Part shown: piece by piece, positions 49,478 to 63,857 of the stretch
Layout of the letters: every line of letters begins with the position of its first letter
How positions within the stretch are numbered: the stretch's first letter is position 1
Assembly (NCBI GenBank): GCA_964057225.1
Contig: OZ059896.1
Span: forward strand, 22,440,501-22,504,500
Reading direction: 5' to 3'
Source: Auanema rhodensis
Lineage: Eukaryota; Nematoda; Chromadorea; Rhabditida; Rhabditidae
DNA: 64,000 nt
Position numbers and translations under genes: made by a program
The notes under the pieces: generated by a model
The model's input: the letters and a program-made list of their open reading frames with translations, nothing else
Database searches by the model: none
Told to the model about the DNA's origin: nothing

Positions 49478-51932
49478 AAGTTCACACTTATATCCTCGAT
49501 TTTCACCCTGAAGAATTGATTTTTTCGTTGAATAACATTGTCCATCGTTTTTGCCTTGAAAAAAGAAATCTAAAAACATCTACTTTTTGCTAAATTATTT
49601 TGAAATTTTTCGGAAAAATTTTTGTCAAAATGTTTTTGGAAGCAATGTTGATTGTACATGGAAACTCAACATACACTAATGCATCATTTTTCAAACGATC
49701 ATAACTAATTTTTGTATTAAGCGTTTCTCAATGTAGTATAGTGCATTCGATGCGCATTTTTAAGCTGCGTCGAGCTGTGTTATCAGATTTGCGCTAGCTT
49801 AAAAATGCACCGAGATATCAACTGATATAAGTTCACACTTATATCCTCGATTTTCACCCTGAAGAATTAATTTTTTCGTAGAATAACATTGTCCATCGTC
49901 TTTGCCTTGAAAAAAGGAATCTAAAAACATCTACTTTTTGCTAAATTATTTTGAAATTTTTCGAAAAAATTTTTGTCAAAATGTTTTTGGAAGCAATGTT
50001 GAGTGTACATGGAAACTCAACATACACTAATGCATCATTTTCCAAACGATCATAACTAATTTTTGTATTAAGCGTTTCTCAATGTAGTATAGTGCATTCG
50101 ATGCGGATTTTTAAGCTGCGTCGATCTGTGTTATCAGATTTGCGCTAGCTTAAAAATGCACCGAGATATCAACTGATATAAGTTCACACTTATATCATCG
50201 ATTTTCACCCTGAAGAATTAATTTTTTCGTTGAATAACATTGTCCATCGTCTTTGCCTTAAAAAAGGAATCTAAAAACATCTACTTTTTGCTAAATTATT
50301 TTGAAATTTTTCGAAAAAATTTTTGTCAAAATGTTTTTGGAAGCAATGTTGAGTGTACATGGAAACTCAACATACACTAATGCATCATTTTCCAAACGAT
50401 CATAACTAATTTTTGTATTAAGCGTTTCTCAATGTAGTATAGTGCATTCGATGCGGATTTTTAAGCTGCGTCGATCTGTGTTATCAGATTTGCGCTAGCT
50501 TAAAAATGCACCGATATATCAACTGATATAAGTTCACACTTATATCCTCGATTTTCACCCTGAAGAATTAATTTTTTCGTAGAATAACATTGTCCATCGT
50601 CTTTGCCTTGAAAAAAGGAATCTAAAAACATCTACTTTTTGCTAAATTATTTTGAAATTTTTCGAAAAAATTTTTGTCAAAATGTTTTTGGAAGCAATGT
50701 TGAGTGTACATGGAAACTCAACATACACTAATGCATCATTTTTCAAACGATCATAACTAATTTTTGTATTAAGCGTTTCTCAATGTAGTATAGTGCATTC
50801 GATGCGGATTTTTAAGCTGCGTCGATCTGTGTTATCAGATTTGCGCTAGCTCAAAAATGCACCGAGATATCAACTGATATAAGTTCACACTTATATCATC
50901 GATTTTCACCCTGAAGAATTAATTTTTTCGTTGAATAACATTGTCCATCGTCTTTGCCTTAAAAAAGGAATCTAAAAACATCTACTTTTTGCTAAATTAA
51001 TTTGAAATTTTTCGAAAAAATTTTTGTCAAAATGTTTTTGGAAGCAATGTTGAGTGTACATGGAAACTCAACATACACTAATGCATCATTTTTCAAACGA
51101 TCATAACTAATTTTTGTATTAAGCGTTTCTCAATGTAGTATAGTGCATTTGATGCGGATTTTTAAGCTGCGTCGATCTGTGTTATCAGATTTGCGCTAGC
51201 TTAAAAATGCACCGAGATATCAACTGATATAAGTTCACACTTATATCATCGATTTTCACCCTGAAGAATTAATTTTTTCGTTGAATAACATTGTCCATCG
51301 TCTTTGCCTTGAAAAAAGAAATCTAAAAACATCTACTTTTTGCTAAATTATTTTGAAATTTTTCGAAAAAATTTTTGTCAAAATGTTTTTGGAAGCAATG
51401 TTGAGTGTACATGGAAACTCAACATACACTAATGCATCATTTTTCAAACGATCATAACTAATTTTTGTATTAAGCGTTTCTCAATGTAGTATAGTGCATT
51501 CGATGCGCATTTTTAAGCTGCGTCGAGCTGTGTTATCAGATTTGCGCTAGCTTAAAAATGCACCGAGATATCAACTGATATAAGTTCACACTTATATCCT
51601 CGATTTTCACCCTGAAGAATTAATTTTTTCGTAGAATAACATTGTCCATCGTCTTTGCCTTGAAAAAAGGAATCTAAAAACATCTACTTTTTGCTAAATT
51701 ATTTTGAAATTTTTCGAAAAAATTTTTGTCAAAATGTTTTTGGAAGCAATGTTGAGTGTACATGGAAACTCAACATACACTAATGCATCATTTTCCAAAC
51801 GATCATAACTAATTTTTGTATTAAGCGTTTCTCAATGTAGTATAGTGCATTCGATGCGGATTTTTAAGCTGCGTCGATCTGTGTTATCAGATTTGCGCTA
51901 GCTTAAAAATGCACCGAGATATCAACTGATAT
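49478..51932 (+). repeat. Block B': copy of 10881-13335
   Basis: Starts are 49478, 49829, 50180, 50530, 50881, 51231 and 51582. The order W, X, Y, Z, a taAtttg/catTtgatg monomer, a tatcAtcg/gcGCat/gaGctg recombinant and X matches block B, and the total length of 2455 bp is the same. A private change, agctCaaaaatg near 50851, is seen only here. Confidence 0.87.
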
Positions 51933-54900
51933 AAGTTCACACTTATATCATCGATTTTCACCCTGAAGAATTAATTTTTTCGTTGAATAACATTGTCCAT
52001 CGTCTTTGCCTTAAAAAAGGAATCTAAAAACATCTACTTTTTGCTAAATTATTTTGAAATTTTTCGAAAAAATTTTTGTCAAAATGTTTTTGGAAGCAAT
52101 GTTGAGTGTACATGGAAACTCAACATACACTAATGCATCATTTTCCAAACGATCATAACTAATTTTTGTATTAAGCGTTTCTCAATGTAGTATAGTGCAT
52201 TCGATGCGGATTTTTAAGCTGCGTCGATCTGTGTTATCAGATTTGCGCTAGCTTAAAAATGCACCGATATATCAACTGATATAAGTTCACACTTATATCC
52301 TCGATTTTCACCCTGAAGAATTAATTTTTTCGTAGAATAACATTGTCCATCGTCTTTGCCTTGAAAAAAGGAATCTAAAAACATCTACTTTTTGCTAAAT
52401 TATTTTGAAATTTTTCGAAAAAATTTTTGTCAAAATGTTTTTGGAAGCAATGTTGAGTGTACATGGAAACTCAACATACACTAATGCATCATTTTTCAAA
52501 CGATCATAACTAATTTTTGTATTAAGCGTTTCTCAATGTAGTATAGTGCATTCGATGCGGATTTTTAAGCTGCGTCGATCTGTGTTATCAGATTTGCGCT
52601 AGCTTAAAAATGCACCGAGATATCAACTGATATAAGTTCACACTTATATCATCGATTTTCACCCTGAAGAATTAATTTTTTCGTTGAATAACATTGTCCA
52701 TCGTCTTTGCCTTAAAAAAGGAATCTAAAAACATCTACTTTTTGCTAAATTAATTTGAAATTTTTCGAAAAAATTTTTGTCAAAATGTTTTTGGAAGCAA
52801 TGTTGAGTGTACATGGAAACTCAACATACACTAATGCATCATTTTTCAAACGATCATAACTAATTTTTGTATTAAGCGTTTCTCAATGTAGTATAGTGCA
52901 TTTGATGCGGATTTTTAAGCTGCGTCGATCTGTGTTATCAGATTTGCGCTAGCTTAAAAATGCACCGAGATATCAACTGATATAAGTTCACACTTATATC
53001 ATCGATTTTCACCCTGAAGAATTAATTTTTTCGTTGAATAACATTGTCCATCGTCTTTGCCTTGAAAAAAGAAATCTAAAAACATCTACTTTTTGCTAAA
53101 TTATTTTGAAATTTTTCGAAAAAATTTTTGTCAAAATGTTTTTGGAAGCAATGTTGAGTGTACATGGAAACTCAACATACACTAATGCATCATTTTTCAA
53201 ACGATCATAACTAATTTTTGTATTAAGCGTTTCTCAATGTAGTATAGTGCATTCGATGCGGATTTTTAAGCTGCGTCGATCTGTGTTATCAGATTTGCGC
53301 TAGCTTAAAAATGCACCGATATATCAACTGATATAAGTTCACACTTATATCCTCGATTTTCACCCTGAAGAATTAATTTTTTCGTAGAATAACATTGTCC
53401 ATCGTCTTTGCCTTGAAAAAAGGAATCTAAAAACATCTACTTTTTGCTAAATTATTTTGAAATTTTTCGAAAAAATTTTTGTCAAAATGTTTTTGGAAGC
53501 AATGTTGAGTGTACATGGAAACTCAACATACACTAATGCATCATTTTTCAAACGATCATAACTAATTTTTGTATTAAGCGTTTCTCAATGTAGTATAGTG
53601 CATTCGATGCGGATTTTTAAGCTGCGTCGATCTGTGTTATCAGATTTGCGCTAGCTTAAAAATGCACCGAGATATCAACTGATATAAGTTCACACTTATA
53701 TCATCGATTTTCACCCTGAAGAATTAATTTTTTCGTTGAATAACATTGTCCATCGTCTTTGCCTTAAAAAAGGAATCTAAAAACATCTACTTTTTGCTAA
53801 ATTAATTTGAAATTTTTCGAAAAAATTTTTGTCAAAATGTTTTTGGAAGCAATGTTGAGTGTACATGGAAACTCAACATACACTAATGCATCATTTTTCA
53901 AACGATCATAACTAATTTTTGTATTAAGCGTTTCTCAATGTAGTATAGTGCATTCGATGCGGATTTTTAAGCTGCGTCGATCTGTGTTATCAGATTTGCG
54001 CTAGCTTAAAAATGCACCGATATATCAACTGATATAAGTTCACACTTATATCCTCGATTTTCACCCTGAAGAATTAATTTTTTCGTAGAATAACATTGTC
54101 CATCGTCTTTGCCTTGAAAAAAGGAATCTAAAAACATCTACTTTTTGCTAAATTATTTTGAAATTTTTCGAAAAAATTTTTGTCAAAATGTTTTTGGAAG
54201 CAATGTTGAGTGTACATGGAAACTCAACATACACTAATGCATCATTTTTCAAACGATCATAACTAATTTTTGTATTAAGCGTTTCTCAATGTAGTATAGT
54301 GCATTCGATGCGGATTTTTAAGCTGCGTCGATCTGTGTTATCAGATTTGCGCTAGCTTAAAAATGCACCGAGATATCAACTGATATAAGTTCACACTTAT
54401 ATCATCGATTTTCACCCTGAAGAATTAATTTTTTCGTTGAATAACATTGTCCATCGTCTTTGCCTTGAAAAAAGAAATCTAAAAACATCTACTTTTTGCT
54501 AAATTATTTTGAAATTTTTCGAAAAAATTTTTGTCAAAATGTTTTTGGAAGCAATGTTGAGTGTACATGGAAACTCAACATACACTAATGCATCATTTTT
54601 CAAACGATCATAACTAATTTTTGTATTACGCGTTTCTCAATGTAGTATAGTGCATTCGATGCGGATTTTTAAGCTGCGTCGATCTGTGTTATCAGATTTG
54701 CGCTAGCTTAAAAATGCACCGAGATATCAACTGATATAAGTTCACACTTATATCTTCGATTTTCACCCTGAAGAATTAATTTTTTCGTTGAATAACATTG
54801 TCCATCGTCTTTGCCTTGAAAAATGGAATCTAAAAACATCTACTTTTTGCTAAATTATTTTGAAATTTTTCGAAAAAATTTTTGTCAAAATGTTTTTGGA

Positions 54901-55088
54901 AGCAATGTTGAGTGTACATGGAAACTCAACATACACTAATGCATCATTTTTCAAACGATCATAACTAATTTTTGTATTAAGCGTTTCTCAATGTAGTATA
55001 GTGCATTCGATGCAGATTTTTAAGCTGCGTCGATCTGTGTTATCAGATTTGCGCTAGCTTAAAAATGCACCGAGATATCAACTGATAT
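51933..55088 (+). repeat. Monomers M149-M157, alternating tatcAtcg and Z types
   Basis: Starts are 51933, 52283, 52634, 52984, 53335, 53686, 54036, 54387 and 54738. The series alternates 350-bp or agaaatct monomers with tatcAtcg (51933, 52634, 52984, 53686, 54387) and Z monomers (52283, 53335, 54036). A dimer register of about 701 bp is visible from 52984 to 54386. Private changes are gtattaCgcg (54629) and tatcTtcg (54755). The last monomer joins aaaaatgg with gcAGat. The first super-unit has only four monomers in this place. Confidence 0.8.
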
Positions 55089-56492
55089 AAGTTCACACTT
55101 ATATCCTCGATTTTCACCCTGAAGAATTGATTTTTTCGTTGAATAACATTGTCCATCGTTTTTGCCTTGAAAAAAGAAATCTAAAAACATCTACTTTTTG
55201 CTAAATTATTTTGAAATTTTTCGGAAAAATTTTTGTCAAAATGTTTTTGGAAGCAATGTTGATTGTACATGGAAACTCAACATACACTAATGCATCATTT
55301 TTCAAACGATCATAACTAATTTTTGTATTAAGCGTTTCTCAATGTAGTATAGTGCATTCGATGCGGATTTTTAAGCTGCGTCGATCTGTGTTATCAGATT
55401 TGCGCTAGCTTAAAAATGCACCGAGATATCAACTGATATAAGTTCACACTTATATCCTCGATTTTCACCCTGAAGAATTGATTTTTTCGTTGAATAACAT
55501 TGTCCATCGTTTTTGCCTTGAAAAAAGAAATCTAAAAACATCTACTTTTTGCTAAATTATTTTGAAATTTTTCGGAAAAATTTTTGTCAAAATGTTTTTG
55601 GAAGCAATGTTGATTGTACATGGAAACTCAACATACACTAATGCATCATTTTTCAAACGATCATAACTAATTTTTGTATTAAGCGTTTCTCAATGTAGTA
55701 TAGTGCATTCGATGCGGATTTTTAAGCTGCGTCGATCTGTGTTATCAGATTTGCGCTAGCTTAAAAATGCACCGAGATATCAACTGATATAAGTTCACAC
55801 TTATATCCTCGATTTTCACCCTGAAGAATTGATTTTTTCGTTGAATAACATTGTCCATCGTTTTTGCCTTGAAAAAAGAAATCTAAAAACATCTACTTTT
55901 TGCTAAATTATTTTGAAATTTTTCGGAAAAATTTTTGTCAAAATGTTTTTGGAAGCAATGTTGATTGTACATGGAAACTCAACATACACTAATGCATCAT
56001 TTTTCAAACGATCATAACTAATTTTTGTATTAAGCGTTTCTCAATGTAGTATAGTGCATTCGATGCGGATTTTTAAGCTGCGTCGATCTGTGTTATCAGA
56101 TTTGCGCTAGCTTAAAAATGCACCGAGATATCAACTGATATAAGTTCACACTTATATCCTCGATTTTCACCCTGAAGAATTAATTTTTTCGTAGAATAAC
56201 ATTGTCCATCGTCTTTGCCTTGAAAAAAGGAATCTAAAAACATCTACTTTTTGCTAAATTATTTTGAAATTTTTCGAAAAAATTTTTGTCAAAATGTTTT
56301 TGGAAGCAATGTTGAGTGTACATGGAAACTCAACATACACTAATGCATCATTTTTCAAACGATCATAACTAATTTTTGTATTAAGCGTTTCTCAATGTAG
56401 TATAGTGCATTCGATGCGGATTTTTAAGCTGCGTCGATCTGTGTTATCAGATTTGCGCTAGCTTAAAAATGCACCGAGATATCAACTGATAT
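55089..56492 (+). repeat. Copy of M43-M46 (triplet plus Z)
   Basis: Starts are 55089, 55440, 55791 and 56142. Three consecutive monomers with ttcGGaa, gATtgt and gcGGat are followed by Z, as at 14738-16141. The offset is 40351 bp (115 monomers). No differences were noticed. Confidence 0.87.
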
Positions 56493-57543
56493 AAGTTCAC
56501 ACTTATATCATCGATTTTCACCCTGAAGAATTAATTTTTTCGTTGAATAACATTGTCCATCGTCTTTGCCTTAAAAAAGGAATCTAAAAACATCTACTTT
56601 TTGCTAAATTATTTTGAAATTTTTCGAAAAAATTTTTGTCAAAATGTTTTTGGAAGCAATGTTGAGTGTACATGGAAACTCAACATACACTAATGCATCA
56701 TTTTCCAAACGATCATAACTAATTTTTGTATTAAGCGTTTCTCAATGTAGTATAGTGCATTCGATGCGGATTTTTAAGCTGCGTCGATCTGTGTTATCAG
56801 ATTTGCGCTAGCTTAAAAATGCACCGAGATATCAACTGATATAAGTTCACACTTATATCCTCGATTTTCACCCTGAAGAATTAATTTTTTCGTAGAATAA
56901 CATTGTCCATCGTCTTTGCCTTGAAAAAAGGAATCTAAAAACATCTACTTTTTGCTAAATTATTTTGAAATTTTTCGAAAAAATTTTTGTCAAAATGTTT
57001 TTGGAAGCAATGTTGAGTGTACATGGAAACTCAACATACACTAATGCATCATTTTTCAAACGATCATAACTAATTTTTGTATTAAGCGTTTCTCAATGTA
57101 GTATAGTGCATTCGATGCGGATTTTTAAGCTGCGTCGATCTGTGTTATCAGATTTGCGCTAGCTTAAAAATGCACCGAGATATCAACTGATATAAGTTCA
57201 CACTTATATCATCGATTTTCACCCTGAAGAATTAATTTTTTCGTTGAATAACATTGTCCATCGTCTTTGCCTTAAAAAAGGAATCTAAAAACATCTACTT
57301 TTTGCTAAATTATTTTGAAATTTTTCGAAAAAATTTTTGTCAAAATGTTTTTGGAAGCAATGTTGAGTGTACATGGAAACTCAACATACACTAATGCATC
57401 ATTTTCCAAACGATCATAACTAATTTTTGTATTAAGCGTTTCTCAATGTAGTATAGTGCATTCGATGCGGATTTTTAAGCTGCGTCGATCTGTGTTATCA
57501 GATTTGCGCTAGCTTAAAAATGCACCGATATATCAACTGATAT
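56493..57543 (+). repeat. Y-Z-Y stretch with one extra monomer pair
   Basis: Starts are 56493 (Y with gagata end), 56843 (Z) and 57194 (Y with ccgatata end). The first super-unit has a single Y here (16142). The extra pair raises the offset from 115 to 117 monomers. Whether 56493-57193 or 56843-57543 is the inserted pair cannot be told, since the units are nearly identical. Confidence 0.8.
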
Positions 57544-60500
57544 AAGTTCACACTTATATCCTCGATTTTCACCCTGAAGAATTAATTTTTTCGTAGAATA
57601 ACATTGTCCATCGTCTTTGCCTTGAAAAAAGGAATCTAAAAACATCTACTTTTTGCTAAATTATTTTGAAATTTTTCGAAAAAATTTTTGTCAAAATGTT
57701 TTTGGAAGCAATGTTGAGTGTACATGGAAACTCAACATACACTAATGCATCATTTTTCAAACGATCATAACTAATTTTTGTATTAAGCGTTTCTCAATGT
57801 AGTATAGTGCATTTGATGCGGATTTTTAAGCTGCGTCGATCTGTGTTATCAGATTTGCGCTAGCTTAAAAATGCACCGAGATATCAACTGATATAAGTTC
57901 ACACTTATATCATCGATTTTCACCCTGAAGAATTAATTTTTTCGTTGAATAACATTGTCCATCGTCTTTGCCTTAAAAAAAGGAATCTAAAAACATCTAC
58001 TTTTTGCTAAATTAATTTGAAATTTTTCGAAAAAATTTTTGTCAAAATGTTTTTGGAAGCAATGTTGAGTGTACATGGAAACTCAACATACACTAATGCA
58101 TCATTTTTCAAACGATCATAACTAATTTTTGTATTAAGCGTTTCTCAATGTAGTATAGTGCATTCGATGCGGATTTTTAAGCTGCGTCGATCTGTGTTAT
58201 CAGATTTGCGCTAGCTTAAAAATGCACCGAGATATCAACTGATATAAGTTCACACTTATATCATCGATTTTCACCCTGAAGAATTAATTTTTTCGTTGAA
58301 TAACATTGTCCATCGTCTTTGCCTTAAAAAAAGGAATCTAAAAACATCTACTTTTTGCTAAATTATTTTGAAAGTTTTCGAAAAAATTTTTGTCAAAATG
58401 TTTTTGGAAGCAATGTTGAGTGTACATGGAAACTCAACATACACTAATGCATCATTTTTCAAACGATCATAACTAATTTTTTATTAAGCGTTTTTCAATG
58501 TAGTATAGTGCATTCGATGCGGATTTTTAAGCTGCGTCGATCTGTGTTATCAGATTTGCGCTAGCTTAAAAATGCACCGAGATATCAACTGATATAAGTT
58601 CACACTTATATCCTCGATTTTCACCCTGAAGAATTGATTTTTTCGTTGAATAACATTGTCCATCGTTTTTGCCTTGAAAAAAGAAATCTAAAAACATCTA
58701 CTTTTTGCTAAATTATTTTGAAATTTTTCGAAAAAATTTTTGTCAAAATGTTTTTGGAAGCAATGTTGATTGTACATGGAAACTCAACATACACTAATGC
58801 ATCATTTTTCAAACGATCATAACTAATTTTTGTATTAAGCGTTTCTCAATGTAGTATAGTGCATTTGATGCGGATTTTTAAGTTGCGTCGATCTGTGTTA
58901 TCAGATTTGCGCTAGCTTAAAAATGCACCGAGATATCAACTGATATAAGTTCACACTTATATCCTCGATTTTCACCCTGAAGAATTGATTTTTTCGTTGA
59001 ATAACATTGTCCATCGTTTTTGCCTTGAAAAAAGAAATCTAAAAACATCTACTTTTTGCTAAATTATTTTGAAATTTTTCGAAAAAATTTTTGTCAAAAT
59101 GTTTTTGGAAGCAATGTTGATTGTACATGGAAACTCAACATACACTAATGCATCATTTTCCGAACAATCATAACTAATTTTTGTATTAAGCGTTTTTCAA
59201 TGTAGTATAGTGCATTCGATGCGGATTTTTAAGCTGCGTCGATCTGTGTTATCAGATTTGCGCTAGCTTAAAAATGCACCGAGATATCAACTGATATAAG
59301 TTCACACTTATATCCTCGATTTTCACCCTGAAGAATTAATTTTTTCGTTGAATAACATTGTCCATCGTCTTTGCCTTGAAAAGAGGAATCTAAAAACATC
59401 TACTTTTTGCTAAATTATTCTGAAATTTTTCGAAAAAATTTTTGTCAAAATGTTTTTGGAAGCAATGTTGAGTGTACATGGAAACTCAACATACACTAAT
59501 GCATCATTTTTCAAACGATCATAACTAATTTTTGTATTAAGCGTTTCTCAATGTAGTATAGTGCATTCCATGCGGATTTTTAAGCTGCGTCGATCTGTGT
59601 TATCAGATTTGCGCTAGCTTAAAAATGCACCGAGATATCAACTGATATAAGTTCACACTTATATCATCGATTTTCACCCTGAAGAATTAATTTTTTCGTT
59701 GAATAACATTGTCCATCGTCTTTGCCTTAAAAAAAGGAATCTAAAAACATCTACTTTTTGCTAAATTATTTTGAAAGTTTTCGAAAAAATTTTTGTCAAA
59801 ATGTTTTTGGAAGCAATGTTGAGTGTACATGGAAACTCAACATACACTAATGCATCATTTTTCAAACGATCATAACTAATTTTTTATTAAGCGTTTTTCA
59901 ATGTAGTATAGTGCATTCGATGCGGATTTTTAAGCTGCGTCGATCTGTGTTATCAGATTTGCGCTAGCTTAAAAATGCACCGAGATATCAACTGATATAA
60001 GTTCACACTTATATCCTCGATTTTCACCCTGAAGAATTGATTTTTTCGTTGAATAACATTGTCCATCGTTTTTGCCTTGAAAAAAGAAATCTAAAAACAT
60101 CTACTTTTTGCTAAATTATTTTGAAATTTTTCGAAAAAATTTTTGTCAAAATGTTTTTGGAAGCAATGTTGATTGTACATGGAAACTCAACATACACTAA
60201 TGCATCATTTTTCAAACGATCATAACTAATTTTTGTATTAAGCGTTTCTCAATGTAGTATAGTGCATTTGATGCGGATTTTTAAGCTGCGTCGATCTGTG
60301 TTATCAGATTTGCGCTAGCTTAAAAATGCACCGAGATATCAACTGATATAAGTTCACACTTATATCCTCGATTTTCACCCTGAAGAATTGATTTTTTCGT
60401 TGAATAACATTGTCCATCGTTTTTGCCTTGAAAAAAGAAATCTAAAAACATCTACTTTTTGCTAAATTATTTTGAAATTTTTCGAAAAAATTTTTGTCAA

Positions 60501-63500
60501 AATGTTTTTGGAAGCAATGTTGAGTGTACATGGAAACTCAACATACACTAATGCATCATTTTTCAAACGATCATAACTAATTTTTGTATTAAGCGTTTCT
60601 CAATGTAGTATAGTGCATTCCATGCGGATTTTTAAGCTGCGTCGATCTGTGTTATCAGATTTGCGCTAGCTTAAAAATGCACCGAGATATCAACTGATAT
60701 AAGTTCACACTTATATCATCGATTTTCACCCTGAAGAATTAATTTTTTCGTTGAATAACATTGTCCATCGTCTTTGCCTTAAAAAAAAGAATCTAAAAAC
60801 ATCTACTTTTTGCTAAATTATTTTGAAAGTTTTCGAAAAAATTTTTGTCAAAATGTTTTTGGAAGCAATGTTGAGTGTACATGGAAACTCAACATACACT
60901 AATGCATCATTTTTCAAACGATCATAACTAATTTTTTATTAAGCGTTTTTCAATGTAGTATAGTGCATTCGATGCGGATTTTTAAGCTGCGTCGATCTGT
61001 GTTATCAGATTTGCGCTAGTTTAAAAATGCACCGAGATATCAACTGATATAAGTTCACACTTATATCCTCGATTTTCACCCTGAAGAATTAATTTTTTCG
61101 TTGAATAACATTGTCCATCGTCTTTGCTTTGAAAAAAGGAATCTAAAAACATCTACTTTTTGCTAAATTATTTTGAAATTTTTCGAAAAAATTTTTGTCA
61201 AAATGTTTTTGGAAACAATGTTGAGTGTACATGGAAACTCAACATACACTAATGCATCATTTTTCAAACGATCATAACTAATTTCTGTATTAAGCGTTTC
61301 TCAATGTAGTATAGTGCATTCGATGCGGATTTTTAAGCTGCGTCGATCTGTGTTATCAGATTTGCGCTAGCTTAAAAATGCACCGAGATATCAACTGATA
61401 TAAGTTCACACTTATATCCTCGATTTTCACCCTGAAGAATTGATTTTTTCGTTGAATAACATTGTCCATCGTTTTTGCCTTGAAAAAAGAAATCTAAAAA
61501 CATCTACTTTTTGCTAAATTATTTTGAAATTTTTCGAAAAAATTTTTGTCAAAATGTTTTTGGAAGCAATGTTGATTGTACATGGAAACTCAACATACAC
61601 TAATGCATCATTTTTCAAACGATCATAACTAATTTTTGTATTAAGCGTTTCTCAATGTAGTATAGTGCATTCCATGCGGATTTTTAAGCTGCGTCGATCT
61701 GTGTTATCAGATTTGCGCTAGCTTAAAAATGCACCGAGATATCAACTGATATAAGTTCACACTTATATCATCGATTTTCACCCTGAAGAATTAATTTTTT
61801 CGTTGAATAACATTGTCCATCGTCTTTGCCTTAAAAAAAGGAATCTAAAAACATCTACTTTTTGCTAAATTATTTTGAAAGTTTTCGAAAAAATTTTTGT
61901 CAAAATGTTTTTGGAAGCAATGTTGAGTGTACATGGAAACTCAACATACACTAATGCATCATTTTTCAAACGATCATAACTAATTTTTTATTAAGCGTTT
62001 TTCAATGTAGTATAGTGCATTCGATGCGGATTTTTAAGCTGCGTCGATCTGTGTTATCAGATTTGCGCTAGCTTAAAAATGCACCGAGATATCAACTGAT
62101 ATAAGTTCACACTTATATCCTCGATTTTCACCCTGAAGAATTGATTTTTTCGTTGAATAACATTGTCCATCGTTTTTGCCTTAAAAAAAGAAATCTAAAA
62201 ACATCTACTTTTTGCTAAATTATTTTGAAATTTTTCGAAAAAATTTTTGTCAAAATGTTTTTGGAAGCAATGTTGATTGTACATGGAAACTCAACATACA
62301 CTAATGCATCATTTTTCAAACGATCATAACTAATTTTTGTATTAAGCGTTTCTCAATGTAGTATAGTGCATTTGATGCGGATTTTTAAGCTGCGTCGATC
62401 TGTGTTATCAGATTTGCGCTAGCTTAAAAATGCACCGAGATATCAACTGATATAAGTTCACACTTATATCCTCGATTTTCACCCTGAAGAATTGATTTTT
62501 TCGTTGAATAACATTGTCCATCGTTTTTGCCTTGAAAAAAGAAATCTAAAAACATCTACTTTTTGCTAAATTATTTTGAAATTTTTCGAAAAAATTTTTG
62601 TCAAAATGTTTTTGGAAGCAATGTTGAGTGTACATGGAAACTCAACATACACTAATGCATCATTTTTCAAACGATCATAACTAATTTTTGTATTAAGCGT
62701 TTCTCAATGTAGTATAGTGCATTCCATGCGGATTTTTAAGCTGCGTCGATCTGTGTTATCAGATTTGCGCTAGCTTAAAAATGCACCGAGATATCAACTG
62801 ATATAAGTTCACACTTATATCCTCGATTTTCACCCTGAAGAATTAATTTTTTCGTTGAATAACATTGTCCATCGTCTTTGCTTTGAAAAAATGAATCTAA
62901 AAACATCTACTTTTTGCTAAATTATTTTGAAATTTTTCGAAAAAATTTTTGTCAAAATGTTTTTGGAAACAATGTTGAGTGTACATGGAAACTCAACATA
63001 CACTAATGCATCATTTTTCAAACGATCATAACTAATTTCTGTATTAAGCGTTTCTCAATGTAGTATAGTGCATTCGATGCGGATTTTTAAGCTGCGTCGA
63101 TCTGTGTTATCAGATTTGCGCTAGCTTAAAAATGCACCGAGATATCAACTGATATAAGTTCACACTTATATCCTCGATTTTCACCCTGAAGAATTAATTT
63201 TTTCGTTGAATAACATTGTCCATCGTCTTTGCTTTGAAAAAAGGAATCTAAAAACATCTACTTTTTGCTAAATTATTTTGAAATTTTTCGAAAAAATTTT
63301 TGTCAAAATGTTTTTGGAAACAATGTTGAGTGTACATGGAAACTCAACATACACTAATGCATCATTTTTCAAACGATCATAACTAATTTCTGTATTAAGC
63401 GTTTCTCAATGTAGTATAGTGCATTCGATGCGGATTTTTAAGCTGCGTCGATCTGTGTTATCAGATTTGCGCTAGTTTAAAAATGCACCGAGATATCAAC

Positions 63501-63857
63501 TGATATAAGTTCACACTTATATCCTCGATTTTCACCCTGAAGAATTAATTTTTTCGTTGAATAACATTGTCCATCGTCTTTGCTTTGAAAAAAGGAATCT
63601 AAAAACATCTACTTTTTGCTAAATTATTTTGAAATTTTTCGAAAAAATTTTTGTCAAAATGTTTTTGGAAGCAATGTTGAGTGTACATGGAAACTCAACA
63701 TACACTAATGCATCATTTTTCAAACGATCATAACTAATTTCTGTATTAAGCGTTTCTCAATGTAGTATAGTGCATTCGATGCGGATTTTTAAGCTGCGTC
63801 GATCTGTGTTATCAGATTTGCGCTAGCTTAAAAATGCACCGAGATATCAACTGATAT
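57544..63857 (+). repeat. Block C': copy of 16492-22805
   Basis: Starts are 57544, 57895, 58246, 58596, 58947, 59298, 59649, 59999, 60350, 60701, 61051, 61402, 61753, 62103, 62454, 62805, 63156 and 63507. It contains the P-anchored units at 58246, 59649, 60701 and 61753, with the same 1403, 1052, 1052 and 1052 bp spacing as in block C. Shared private markers include ttttccGaacaatc (59157), gaaaaGagg (59381) and gaaaaaaTgaa (62890). The noticed difference is aaaaaaaaga at 60781-60790. Confidence 0.92.
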
